Part shown: positions 37,339 to 47,687 of the stretch, piece after piece
Position numbering within the stretch: position 1 is the first letter of the stretch
Layout of the letters: the number at the start of each line of letters is the position of its first letter
Assembly (NCBI GenBank): GCA_025738555.1
Contig: JAOVFP010000001.1
Span: forward strand, 6,882,001 to 6,946,000
DNA from: Cyathus striatus
Lineage: Eukaryota > Basidiomycota > Agaricomycetes > Agaricales > Nidulariaceae
DNA: 64,000 bases
Direction: 5' to 3'
Notes under the pieces: generated by a model
Told to the model about the DNA's origin: nothing
Databases searched by the model: none
Seen by the model: only the letters and a program-made list of their open reading frames with translations
Made by a program: the position numbers and the translations under genes

Positions 37339-37868
37339 TGTAAGGTCTCGACCTTGCAGAGCTCTGACGTCAACAATCAACACAGTCACGTGATATGAAC
37401 ACCGTCGCATGGACCGTCCATGCGATGATGATTTTACTTCCATACACCTCCTCTCCCCTCATTGGTTTCTTCTCTCTCGCACTTCCGCTTTGACATATGG
37501 TACCGACAGCCATGCCGGTACCGTCTCCCTCAAGACTCATGCAATCACTAACATTCTCCTTTCCCCTTACTCACTTTCCATATTCTCTTACTCACCTTCT
37601 CTACTCGATACAAAACCTTTCTCCTCTTTCCTGACTTGATACTTACTTTATCTGACTTGATAGATTCATTCTGACTCATTACTCACCTTGTAGATACATA
37701 TATAAACCCCAGTAAAGTACATAGTACTTTAGAGTTCCTGAATACGAGACATTTAGACACGTATTTTCTCAGTCCTAAGTTCTCGCTAAAACTCAAACTC
37801 TAACCCTTTTCCAGTGTGTTTCTGCAATTGAAGTCTAACCCTCTGACTTTAAAATCGGAAACCTCACA
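37339..37868 (+). repeat. Right LTR (530 bp) of the inner gypsy element
   Basis: Same length and ends as the left LTR. It is followed by TSD ATGTA at 37869-37873. Confidence 0.95.
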
Positions 37869-37873
37869 ATGTA

Positions 37874-40744
37874 CCTTGGGTTGTCTGAAATATTCCAATC
37901 CCACAGGGTATCTTTAACCAAGTTGTCCAGATTATCAAGTACAAAATAGCAGCAGGTGTCTATGAACCTTCAAGTGCATCCTATTGGTCCCACTGGTTCT
38001 GTGTGCTAAAGAAAGATGGAAAATCTCTACACTTAGTACATGATCTTCAACCATTGAATGCAGTCACTATCAAAGATAGCAGAGTACTGCCAATTGTAGA
38101 AACTTATGCTGAATCATTTGGCAGACATGCATGCTACAGTGTTTTTGACTTGTTCATTGGCTTTGACCAACATGAACTAGTGGTTGAATCAAGAGACTTA
38201 ACCACCTTGTCATGTCCCATTCTAACGACAAAGGTAGAGCATGTAAGTAAAGGCTCAGAAGTAATGAATGATGTATGGGAGTAATGGAACATTGGCTTCA
38301 ACTTATATGTTGTGCCCCTTGAACTTCTCGTTCCGTATTTAGAACAAGGCGGAGTTAATGATGATATCTCTGATACACCTTAAAATATTTAATGGTTAAA
38401 TCTCTTTATTTGTCATATAATATTAGAACTCAGTATTAGTAATGCACATCACGAGTACAAGGGTTGGGGTGAGTCCCGAGTTGCCAATCAAAGTGTTCTA
38501 TTTTGAATACATTACTAAGGGAATGGGACATCTGAGAGCTGGGGTTGAGTCCTGCACTGCCAGCAGAAATATCTAATTGATATATACTAAAGGAAATACA
38601 AGCAGATGTGTGTTATCTAATTACTAGAGTCCAAAAGACTATGTACATGCACCCAGTACTTGATTGAAACTTAGCTAAGGAACGTGTTCCGCGTTCCTGT
38701 CACGTGATCGAACGCAAGGCGTTAGAACCGTTATCTCCGAACCGGTTATTGCGGTTACGCATAGACCGGAGCAAGTCATGTGACTTTGTACTTGGTACTC
38801 CGAGAATATCCCGCTGTTTTAATCTACCACATGGAATTCCACATGTATGGTTGCTCTCGCATGGTCAATATGTTAGAAATATCATTATGTCGTCATATAA
38901 AGTAGTCTAGAGTAGTTCCTTTCCATATATAGGTACTGTACAGTTTTATTTGTAAAAAGATATATAAGGAGGACAGGGATGAGGAGGAGAGGCAAGCAAT
39001 CCCAGGAGAAATCCTAGGCTTCTTCCACTCTAGGAGTGTAATAAATTGGAATAGAAACGAAACTGAACAGTATTTGAACCGAGTAATTTCATAGTAGAAA
39101 GAATATTTAATCTATAGTTTCCTACCTTTATACTAGTTTATACATTATCTGTGTTTTCTCTCCCTTGAACTTAAAGCCTGTGGTTTGCGATGATTATTTG
39201 AGTATTACAATATATATTAGTACTATTTAAATACAAATCACAAATTCGGTGCATCATCTCGGAGTTGGTACAAAGCCCAAGTGAAGGAAAGGGTATTAAT
39301 GTAGTTGATTTGAAACTGTAGTCTACTTACAAGATAGAGTAGTTTATATAGTATTTACTTTATCCTGGATGCGGAGGGAGTTAGTGACTATGGGTTTGTG
39401 GCATACTGAGGGATAAGTAACTCCAGAGAATGTAGACTACAGTAGACTAGTTTCATGCCTCTAGATTACAGTCAACATATAATGCCGATAGTTATGGTGA
39501 TGACGAGGAACAGGGTAAAACTAATGGGGAAGGGAGTTATAGAATGGACTAGAAAGAATGGAAAGGCATAGAACGAATAGTAGTAATAAAGGGAAGGGAC
39601 AAGTAAACAATGACAAGTAAACATTAAGTAAGTAAGAGTTCCTTTTATAACAAACATATACAGTCTGGAGGAAATGTACAATCTTCAGATGAAAACATAA
39701 CAGACTTGCATTGGTCTTAGGGGCTTTGTCATGGATATGACACACCTTCCAGATGCTGTTAGAAACATTCAGACTCACCTCTATTCCAATGGGATACATG
39801 AACTCCATGCAAATACAGCATGGAGACTTAACATTTCTCCTACAAGACAAGATACCCCATGTTGTGGCATCTTTTGTCAATGACATACCTGTTAAAGGAC
39901 CTGTTACAAGGTATGAGAAAGAAGATGGATCATATAAAACCATACCTGAGAACCCAGGAATATGGCGTTTCATATGGGAACACCTCCAGAATGTTAACCA
40001 TATAATACAGCACATTAAGCACACTGGAGGAACTTTCTCTGCAAAGAAATCACACTTCTGTGTACCTGAAGCATTAATAGTCAGACATAAGTGTACCTAT
40101 GAAGGATGCTTACCTGATGACACACACATTCAAGAGGTATTAGACTGGCCTACATGTTGAAACCTGACAGAAGTTGGTGGTTTCTTGGGAACCTGTGGAA
40201 CAGTACACATATTTGTCAAAGACTATGCTATTCATGTGAAACCACTCATTGCACTTACCAAGAAAAACAATGAGTTTTCCTTTGGGCCAGAAGAACAAAA
40301 AGCTATGGATACCTTGAAGCTAGTTAAAAACTGTTCAGCAATCTGTGCTATTGACTATCTCTGTGATAGAGAAGTTATTCTTGCAGTAGACTCATTCTGG
40401 ATAGGTGTTGGTTACATTCTACTTCAGCTTGGCATGGATAACAAGTGCTATCCATCACACTATGGATCAATAACCTGGAATGAGCATGAACAACACTATT
40501 CACAGGCTAAACTTGAATTATACGGCCTGTTTTGTGCATTAAAGGACATCAGAATCTATATAATAGGAGTAAGGAACTTTACTATAGAAACTGATGCCAA
40601 ATATATCAAAGGCATGCTTAACAACCCAGATCTACAACCAAGTGCAACCATCAACAGATGGATTGCTGGGATATTGTTATTCTCACCATTCAAACTTGTT
40701 CACATACTGGGAAAAGACCATGCAGCAGCTGATGAATTGTCTTG
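37874..40744 (+). pseudogene. Reverse transcriptase and RNase H of the outer gypsy element (continued)
   Basis: RT resumes at 37874 with an early TGA, then QIIKYKIAAGVYEPSSASYW, SHWFCVLKKDGKSLHLVHD and FDLFIGFDQHEL up to about 38202. After the 1.5-kb insert it continues at 39743 (RLTSIPMGYMNSMQIQHGD). The catalytic YxDD-type motif reads SFVNDIPVKG, so one Asp is now Asn. RNase H lies in 40185-40744 (LAVDSFWIGVGYILLQ, YSQAKLELYGLFCAL, IETDAKYIKGML). Confidence 0.75.
38208..39742 (+). mobile_element. Solo-LTR-like insert, 1.54 kb, in the outer gypsy RT
   Basis: Starts TGTCATGTCC and ends GGATATGACA, an imperfect 10-bp inverted pair with TG...CA. CACCT flanks both ends (38203-38207 and 39743-39747). 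The RT reading before and after joins sensibly across the site. It has no coding capacity. The centre (38690-38830) keeps CG dinucleotides, unlike the surrounding element. Confidence 0.7.
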
Positions 40745-42398
40745 ATGCCCACAAGCACCTGAAGACCCACCCAACACTGAAGATTTGGAACAATGAATCG
40801 ATGACATGAATGCCTTTGCAATAGAGATCTTGAACTGGGAACAAACACCACGTTCCTCTGTCTTTACACAGACTGGCAAATGTGTTACAAGTCCAACCCT
40901 GGTGTCCCAGTCATACATGTCATCTCACGGTTGTGGGACTCGACCTTCTGAATTAGTACAGATGCTTATGGGTGCTTCCCTCAAAATACCATGCACTGAC
41001 AAGGCAGAGAAGTGTGACCATGAACTATTGCACATTTAATCTTTTCTTGAGAACCCAGTCAGGCCTTCTGATATGTCTGATACCCAGTACACCAAGTTCA
41101 TTTGATGATGCCTTCAATTTTTCACTAAAGACAGCTGGCTATGGAAGAAAGACCCTCATGGCAAACACAAGCTAGTCATTCCTCCACCCAAAGGCCTCAG
41201 ACTGATCATGGAAGCTCATGACAAGCTAGGACACAAAGGCATTTTTACTGTCCATATCTGATTACTCGAATGCTTCTGGTGGCTGCATCTAGAAGATGAT
41301 GTTAAGTGGTATATCAAGACTTGCCATGAATGCCAAGTCAGGCTGCTCCATCAGCTTCATATTCCACCCTCTGTTCCTACCCCATTCTCCTTATTTCAGA
41401 AAGTCCATATCGACACCATGCTCATGCCCAAGTCAAACAGCTATTGTTATATTGTACATGCTTGGTGTTTGCTGTCTTCATATCTGGAATGGTGCATGTT
41501 ATGCCATGAGAACACCTGCACACTAGCCACCTTTATTTTTGAAGAAATACTCTGCTGATGGGGTGCTATCAAAGAAATCATCCCAGACAATGCTCCCCAA
41601 TTCATTGAAGCTTGCCAGTACCTAGCAGAAAAATACCACATTCATCATATTTGCATTTTGCCTTACAATTTACAAGCTAATGGTGCAATCAAGTGAAGAC
41701 ACTTTGATGTACATGAAGCACTCATCAAAGCAGCAGATGGCAATGAAAACTGCTGGACACAAGTAGCCCCCTCCATTATCTGGGCAGAATGAGTGAGCAT
41801 CCAAAAATACACTGGGTACTCACCTTATTATATAGCACACAGTATTGAACCTGTTATGCCATTTGACCTGGCTGAAGCTACCTACTTGGCTCCTAAACTC
41901 GACCATCTAGTGTCTACCCAAGAACTTATCACATACTGAGCCAAGCAACTTCAAAAGCAACCTGCTGACTTGGTGAAAATAAAAGAATGTGTACTTAAAG
42001 CCCATTAAAAGTTGATCCATCAATTCAAGAAAGAAATGGCTCACAAGATCCATGACTATGACTTCAAGCCTGGATCCTTAATTCTTGTCTGAAACTCACA
42101 ATATGAACATGATATCACATGATTCAAAATGAGACCACATTATCTTGGACCTATGGTTGTTCTCAAATGTACCACTGGTGGCTCATACATTCTAGCTGAG
42201 TTAGACAGCTCAGTATCTCATCTATGCTTTGCAGCATTCCATCTTATTCCTTACCACCCACATGATTCTACTAATATACCTGTCACACAACTACCAGCTA
42301 TTTCCAATGAAGAAGTAGAAGACACCACCATTGCTGATAATGAAGACCCTCCCTCACTTCAAAATATTCTTTCCATAAACACATGCAACTTATATTAA
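40745..42398 (+). pseudogene. Integrase and C-terminal part of the outer gypsy element
   Basis: A heavily stopped reading from about 41180 shows the zinc motif (DKLGHKGIF, then CHECQ) and the core VHIDTMLMPKSN, with Asp. IIPDNAPQFIEACQYLAEKY has the second Asp. The position of the catalytic Glu now reads GAIK followed by TGA. The tail GPMVVLKCTTGGSYILAELD lies in 42129-42398. At least six stops interrupt it. Confidence 0.7.
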
Positions 42399-42981
42399 TA
42401 CCATTACAAAATTTATGAATTTACTCAACATTTAGCCAAAATTTTCAGTCCTTCAATAAAGCACACAGTGTGCACAATGTTTCAAGTTCAGTCATTATGC
42501 ACACATGGTGTGTGCACCCATCCATTACCCATTCTGTTATCTAGCCACAAGTTCTAAACACTGGAGCTTATATATGCCATGTGCATGAGTGCACAATCTG
42601 TTCTGTTTTTCTTTAGACAACTATGCATACATGCATGAGTGCACTGCTTTCAAACACTAATTCAGCACCAACAATTTTATATCAACCACAAGACCATACA
42701 ATCTACACAATGACTATGTAGTCCAGACATCGCAATATAAATACACATTACAATTACTTCTACCTACCCTTCCCCTTCCCATTCCCCCTTTTTTCATGTA
42801 AACCTTACAGATGCTTCCATTTTACTGCTACTTGGACATGTGCTCCATTAGACTAAAATTGAAACAATCATTAAACACACTCTTTCCTCCATCCATCATG
42901 CTACTCACAGAAGCTGATGAATCACTTACAGACATCAATCCTGGCACATCACTCAATGAGTCATTCTCCTCATTCACAGTA
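42399..42981. other. CpG-poor spacer after the outer gypsy element
   Basis: I see no gene. It has short TGCACACA and GCATGAGTGCAC repeats near 42460-42650. It may contain the 3' LTR of the outer element, but no partner was found. Confidence 0.35.
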
Positions 42982-43470
42982 TCAGGTGCTTGAACACCCA
43001 CTGACAGCTGCCCCTGTGCAGTGGAAGTGACTCTGTATGCCACTATCAGCATTCCTACTTTGGATGATGGTTATGAGACCTATGTACCCTCCAGCTACTG
43101 GAAGTGCAAATAGCACAGTATTAAAACCATCAGTAAATCTAGCAAGTCCAACACATGCCCCTGGAGTCAGTGGCAGTGTTGACCCAACAATTATATCATT
43201 AGGCATGGAACACAACTGCCTCATCATGTTCTGAACATGACGAATACCTGAAATGAGTGCTATGTCATTAATATTGATAGCCCAGTGTGCTTGTTGTGTC
43301 TCGCTAAGTAGATGAGGCACAGCAGTAAGGCAGTCTTTAACAAATCCCCTTTCCCCAGCAAATGGTGCATTTACATATACTGCCCCAAGCACTTCATATA
43401 CATCTCCCCAGTCTATTTTGGGGATAAAATGATCACAAAACAATAGCTTATGACAGATCAGGGCAGTCAA
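42982..43470 (-). CDS. Hypothetical open frame, possible exon, 162 codons
   Basis: Reads MTALICHKLLFCDHFIPKIDWGDVYEVLGAVYVNAPFAGERGFVKDCLTA and on to LPVAGGYIGLITIIQSRNADSG. It has few low-complexity stretches and looks like real or recently real coding sequence. Related but stopped reading continues upstream to about 43700 (ESVDADGVISLAFYASL). No domain recognised. It sits in CpG-poor DNA between two elements, so it may be TE-derived. Confidence 0.4.
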   Translation of the reverse strand: MTALICHKLLFCDHFIPKIDWGDVYEVLGAVYVNAPFAGERGFVKDCLTAVPHLLSETQQAHWAININDIALISGIRHVQNMMRQLCSMPNDIIVGSTLPLTPGACVGLARFTDGFNTVLFALPVAGGYIGLITIIQSRNADSGIQSHFHCTGAAVSGCSST

Positions 43471-44015
43471 TTTCTAAATTAATGACACATTAATAAATGA
43501 GAAAAGATGTCATAACAACTGGTCACTGTACCATGAGGCTTGCATAAAATGCTAAAGATATCACCCCATCAGCATCAACTGACTCTTGCTGATAGTTTCA
43601 TGCAGCATGGACTAAATCTTGCACTATCTGGACATAACTAGCCATATTAAACCAGGCTCAGACAACAGGATTAATATCAAGAATAGGCCCTAGTTGGAAC
43701 AGCATGTTATGAGAAGAAAAAGTATTGATAAATTTTCAAGCTGGCCTTCCATCATCCCTTATATACCATATATGACACTATATCATTTTGATCTCAATGA
43801 CCTATTGGCTCTGATGTGACACAAATTATTTCATCAACACCACTGTCTTTATCCATGATATTGACTTAGATAACAGTCTGCCACATAGGTTTTAGTATTA
43901 AACATTGCACCAACTAATTACTATGTTATGATAGTTCCAGGTATGTACCTATGTACCTCTCATTTGGCTCAATATATGTACCATTGTGGAACCACACATA
44001 TGCCACTACATGCCT

Positions 44016-44140
44016 CAGATTCAGATTCTGGAGATGAGAACCAGAATTCAAGGAAAAGAGCATCCAAATACACTGACAAGTATGAATAACCTTGTACTGA
44101 CACTTCAAAAGATGGGCAAATGGACAGAAGCTGAATTGCT
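44016..44140 (+). pseudogene. Orphan TPR unit of the NB-ARC/TPR family
   Basis: One 42-residue unit (QIQILEMRTRIQGKEHPNTLTSMNNLVLTLQKMGKWTEAELL) matches the TPR array at 21.4-22.3 kb almost base for base. It has no NB-ARC part and no neighbouring repeat. It ends directly at CAGTAATTTACACTCCCCC at 44153, which looks like the tip of another element. Confidence 0.8.
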
Positions 44141-44152
44141 CAGTAATTTACA

Positions 44153-44370
44153 CTCCCCCAAGAGGTCTGTACGGATCCGCACGGAATCCGAAAATTCCGT
44201 ACAGATCCATGCGGATCTGTACAGACCCATACAGACCTGTATAGATACCATACAGAATTTATATAGTGGCTATTTTTATTATTATAGGTGATAATTCTGT
44301 GCATGTTCCATACATATTCTGCATGGATTCTGTGTAGATTTATGCAGAATCTGTAAGATCTGTTTAATAC
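44153..44370. mobile_element. Possible MITE-like segment with palindromic GGATCYGYAC repeats
   Basis: Opens CAGTAATTTACACTCCCCC, like 23447. It then has repeated, partly palindromic motifs such as GTACGGATCCGCACGG, CATGCGGATCTGTACAG and complements up to about 44370. The far end and duplication are unresolved. Confidence 0.4.
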
Positions 44371-44454
44371 CTTAATTTTCCTATTTAAAATCTCAATGAA
44401 CACTACAAAAACTGTTAGTTCATAATCATTTCTACCTATACTTGGCTAAAATGT

Positions 44455-44800
44455 GAAGCTATGTATGTATTTTTTTAAAGAACAATATCATCAGCTGGAA
44501 AACTATCATTATCATCATCATCTACTACATCACCTTGCACTTCAATATCAGTAACTTCCTGTCTCTTTCTTTTTTCCTGCCTTTGTATAACATGTTTGCT
44601 ATGATAAAATAACATGGCATGCAGAAACCAATCAAAGTTATGTGGTGCCATTTTTTTTTAAATGGATTCAAAGCCACCAAGCCAAGCATTTAGCTGTTCA
44701 CATGTCTATTATTAAGAAGTAGTTATTAAAACATTTTATATCGTTATTATATATGCTCTTACCTGTGTATCAAAAGCTCTTTTCAAATATGGATGGATTC
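44455..44800 (-). pseudogene. Partial tandem copy of the 3' end of the KDZ-type gene
   Basis: Homologous to 45010-45320. It contains the last exon (CEQLNAWLGGFES..., then FDWFLHAMLFYHSKHVI), the intron and the end of the previous exon. An A-run shift introduces a stop right after GGFESI, and the match is lost at about 44800. It is either a remnant of a second element or a local duplication. Confidence 0.7.
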
Positions 44801-45016
44801 CTTACAGATTTTGTGAAGAATTCTTCATTTATGGAACTTTACCAGCTTCAAATGTCAATTTATTTTACCACATCTTCTGATACCTTTTCTGGTGCATCAC
44901 TACCACATTTTACCACACCTCAAACCCTTTTCTAAACAAACCAAACAATATTAGCTGAAGCATAACTGTACTGTATGTGCTACCAGATGTGATTACAAAT
45001 ACATGAGTTTAGTTAT

Positions 45017-47430
45017 TTAGAGAACAATATCTTCTGCTGGAAAGTCATCATTCTCTGCCACATCTTCTTCCACTTCCATTCCATTAGCTTCTTGTCTTCT
45101 TCTTCTTGCTTGCCTATCTATAACATTCTTACTGTGATAAAACAACATGGTATGTAAAAACCAATCAAAATTGCTTGGAGTCATTTTTTTTAAAGTAGAT
45201 TCAAAACCACCAAGCCAAGCATTGAGCTGCTCACATGTCTATAACAAGTAGTAGTTTTAAAAATATTTTGAAACAATTATAATATGTATCTTACCTGTGT
45301 ATTAAAAGCTCTTTTCAAATATGGATTTCCATTATTGTCAACATCAGTTACAACCAGATTTGGAGCAGATCCATCTAGTGGGGCTGGATTGCAGAATATT
45401 CTGCGGAGGAAGTCTTTAACTCTGTGATTTGTATAATGATAGCTATCTACACTAAATCTTGTAGTTTTTTTCCAGGTTTTCCATTGCTCTCTTCTTGCTT
45501 CATTAAGAAGATATCTTAGTACCAGACATGCCTTATCAATGCATACATAATCTGGCCTGGACTCTTCAGTAGGAAATACTTCCTCCAAAAATTTCATAAT
45601 ATTGGATGGTGATTCTGCTCCCTCAAATTTTGTCCAGGCAATAACAACACCACAAGGTGCACATATTGTTTCCACACAGTAGAATTTACCTGGAGTAAAG
45701 TAATTCTTTACTTTATTATTTGGTGACTGTTGTTCATCATGTGGCTGAACATTTCTTGGTCTAACTGTATTCCATGGGAGCTGTTCTCCTGGATGCTGAA
45801 GCATTCGTTTTACACCAGCATGATGAGAAGTATTATGAGTTGATTGAAATCTCTTCCACTCCTCTTGGTGATTATTACATGCCTGAGTACCCTGCTTTTT
45901 CATGTTAGTGCACTCTTGAACACAACAACATGCACTATAAAAGGCTTCATGTACTTCACAGAAAACTCCTCCACATGCATTATGTAACTCACTTGTACAT
46001 CCTTCAAATGCACAATATGTTGGACCCATCATGATACCATCAAATACAACCATTTCAACTGGAGCATATTCATTCTCATTTGTTGTTGCATTATTATTTT
46101 CTATATCTTCTACTGCTCTTTGTATGTTTACTGAGTTCATATCCTCCTGTGTACTTTCAGATTGTACAAGATCAGGAACTACTCTGTTTTCATCAACTCC
46201 TACCACACCAGCAGAGTCAACATCTGATATTGCATTGGACTTGCTTCTATAAGCATGTGTGCACTCAGAACATGTGTGCTTATCTGCAGATTGAATAATT
46301 CCTTTATCACCAAGTAAAGAAAATGCTTCACATGTAAGATTATCAATTGAGAGACCATCTTCTACTTCCAAATTTATATCTCTTGAAGAGGCCAAAGCTC
46401 TAACAGTTTCTTGAATAAATGCTTGCCAAATTTGTCTGTGAGTGATACTCTGTTCATCAGAAAAGCTATTGTTCCAAAATTCTGTATAAGCAGCAGCTGA
46501 TGCATGAAAACTATAAATTGCATTTACAGCTGCATTTGAAAATGTTCTGTCCACCCACAGTGACTGTCCTATCTTCACATACTTTGCAGAATTAAGGTAC
46601 ACTCTGGTATTTTTTTTATTTGGAATTGAAACCTTCTCTCTGTCAGCAGAGTATTGTGTTTTGCATCTGTTGCATATTCCTGTAAGTACTTGAACATTTT
46701 TTACAGTTTCAGTACCCCAAATTAATGTAACTGAAGGTATATCCCTTGCAGTTGTTGATAAGTGCAATGCTAATGAGGGGCATGTATTTGTTACACATAC
46801 AGCAGTTACAGGGCAAATAACAAATGAGGGTGGGATCTCTTTATGAGATATTACTTTTAAATTTCCTTTAAATCTTCCAGATGATCCAATTGGATTAAGT
46901 TTTAGAGTTTTCATCAAGCTATCTAAGCTCAATGCTAAAACTGTATCCCTTTCATTATTAGGCTCATCTTTAAATAATTTGTTACATCTCTCTCCAAGAT
47001 GAACTTGCAATGCTCTAGATAAAGTGAGCATCCAAGCAGTCATTTGTACATTGTTTTCCTCTGGATACCTAGGATTGAATTGCCTTGCATGAAGACTTAA
47101 TAAGTCACAATTATGTGTGACTGTAAAAAGTATTTCCAAAGCTGTTGACAGGGAAATTTCAGAACTATAATTGCTACTAATAAATTTGCTGAAAGTTTTA
47201 AATGGAATATCAGGGAAGGGCTGCATGTTTGCTGAAACTCCTGGCAACATTATTAAAATAATCCAAATGTGTAAATTTGTAGTTTTATTTCCACATTGTA
47301 TCCAATTATTAAGTGTCAATATTATGGTGAACATGAGAATAAATTCCATTAGCATGGAACTTAGACTTAGAAAACCATACAGGACACTTTGCTTGTGAAG
47401 GAGGAAATGCATAAGGATTTGACATATCAA
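45017..47430 (-). CDS. CxC/KDZ-type transposase-like protein, two exons, 785 aa
   Basis: Exon 1 is 47430-45295 and exon 2 is 45238-45017; the GT-AG intron keeps phase 0. The N-terminal part (LLSLHARQFNPRYPEENNVQM...) and the cysteine groups (CNRCKTQYSA, CSECTHAY, CAFEGCTSELHNACGGVFCEVH, CCCVQECTNMKKQG) resemble the CxC5/CxC6 cysteine clusters described with KDZ transposases. Candidate RNase-H-fold acid residues are Asp in YVCIDKAC, Asp/His in FSVDSYHYTNHRVKDF followed by CNPAPLDGSAPN, and Glu in CEQLNAW, which exists only after splicing. KDZ enzymes move DNA elements common in basidiomycetes. The start is uncertain; an inner Met (near VSANMQPFPDIP) is possible. No stops are seen, despite CpG-poor DNA. 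Confidence 0.75.
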
Positions 47431-47513
47431 ATATAATACAGAGATTTCAAATTTTATACTACATTGATAAGATTGGAAATGTATACCAAACAGACATTCA
47501 AAACTAAATCAAC

Positions 47514-47655
47514 TTACTCTTTAGCTTTCTTCTTATTTGTCTTCTTAACTTCTAAAGTCTTTCCTTTACCTTTACTCTTTCCCTTCTCTTTCTCACTCTG
47601 TTTTCCTTTCCCCTTCTCCTTTATTTTATCATTCTTCTTCTTTCTCTTCACTGTT

Positions 47656-47687
<32 letters not shown>

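Larger units (their letters stand above)
27393..37868 (+). mobile_element. Inner Ty3/gypsy element, 10.5 kb, inserted in the RT of the outer element
   Basis: It has 530-bp LTRs with TG...CA ends, a 5-bp TSD ATGTA and a purine-rich tract GGAGGGCAAA just before the right LTR. The order is Gag, zinc knuckle, protease, RT, RNase H, integrase, then a chromodomain-like part with a C-terminal extension, which is the Ty3/gypsy order. The reading frame is broken by a few stops and frameshifts and by a 1.43-kb solo-LTR-like insert at 33320-34749. RT and integrase catalytic motifs remain. Confidence 0.93.
24560..42398 (+). mobile_element. Outer Ty3/gypsy element, decayed and split by insertions (LTRs not identified)
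   Basis: Gag, zinc knuckle, protease and the start of RT lie at 24560-27392. RT, RNase H, integrase and the C-terminal part continue at 37874-42398. The gap is a second gypsy element with TSD ATGTA, and the RT reading resumes in frame across it (TIEHV then PWVV). A solo-LTR-like insert at 38208-39742 splits RT again. Coding DNA carries many TGA and TAA stops, largely where CGA-type codons are expected. It is strongly CpG-depleted. The limits given are those of the coding region. Confidence 0.85.
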
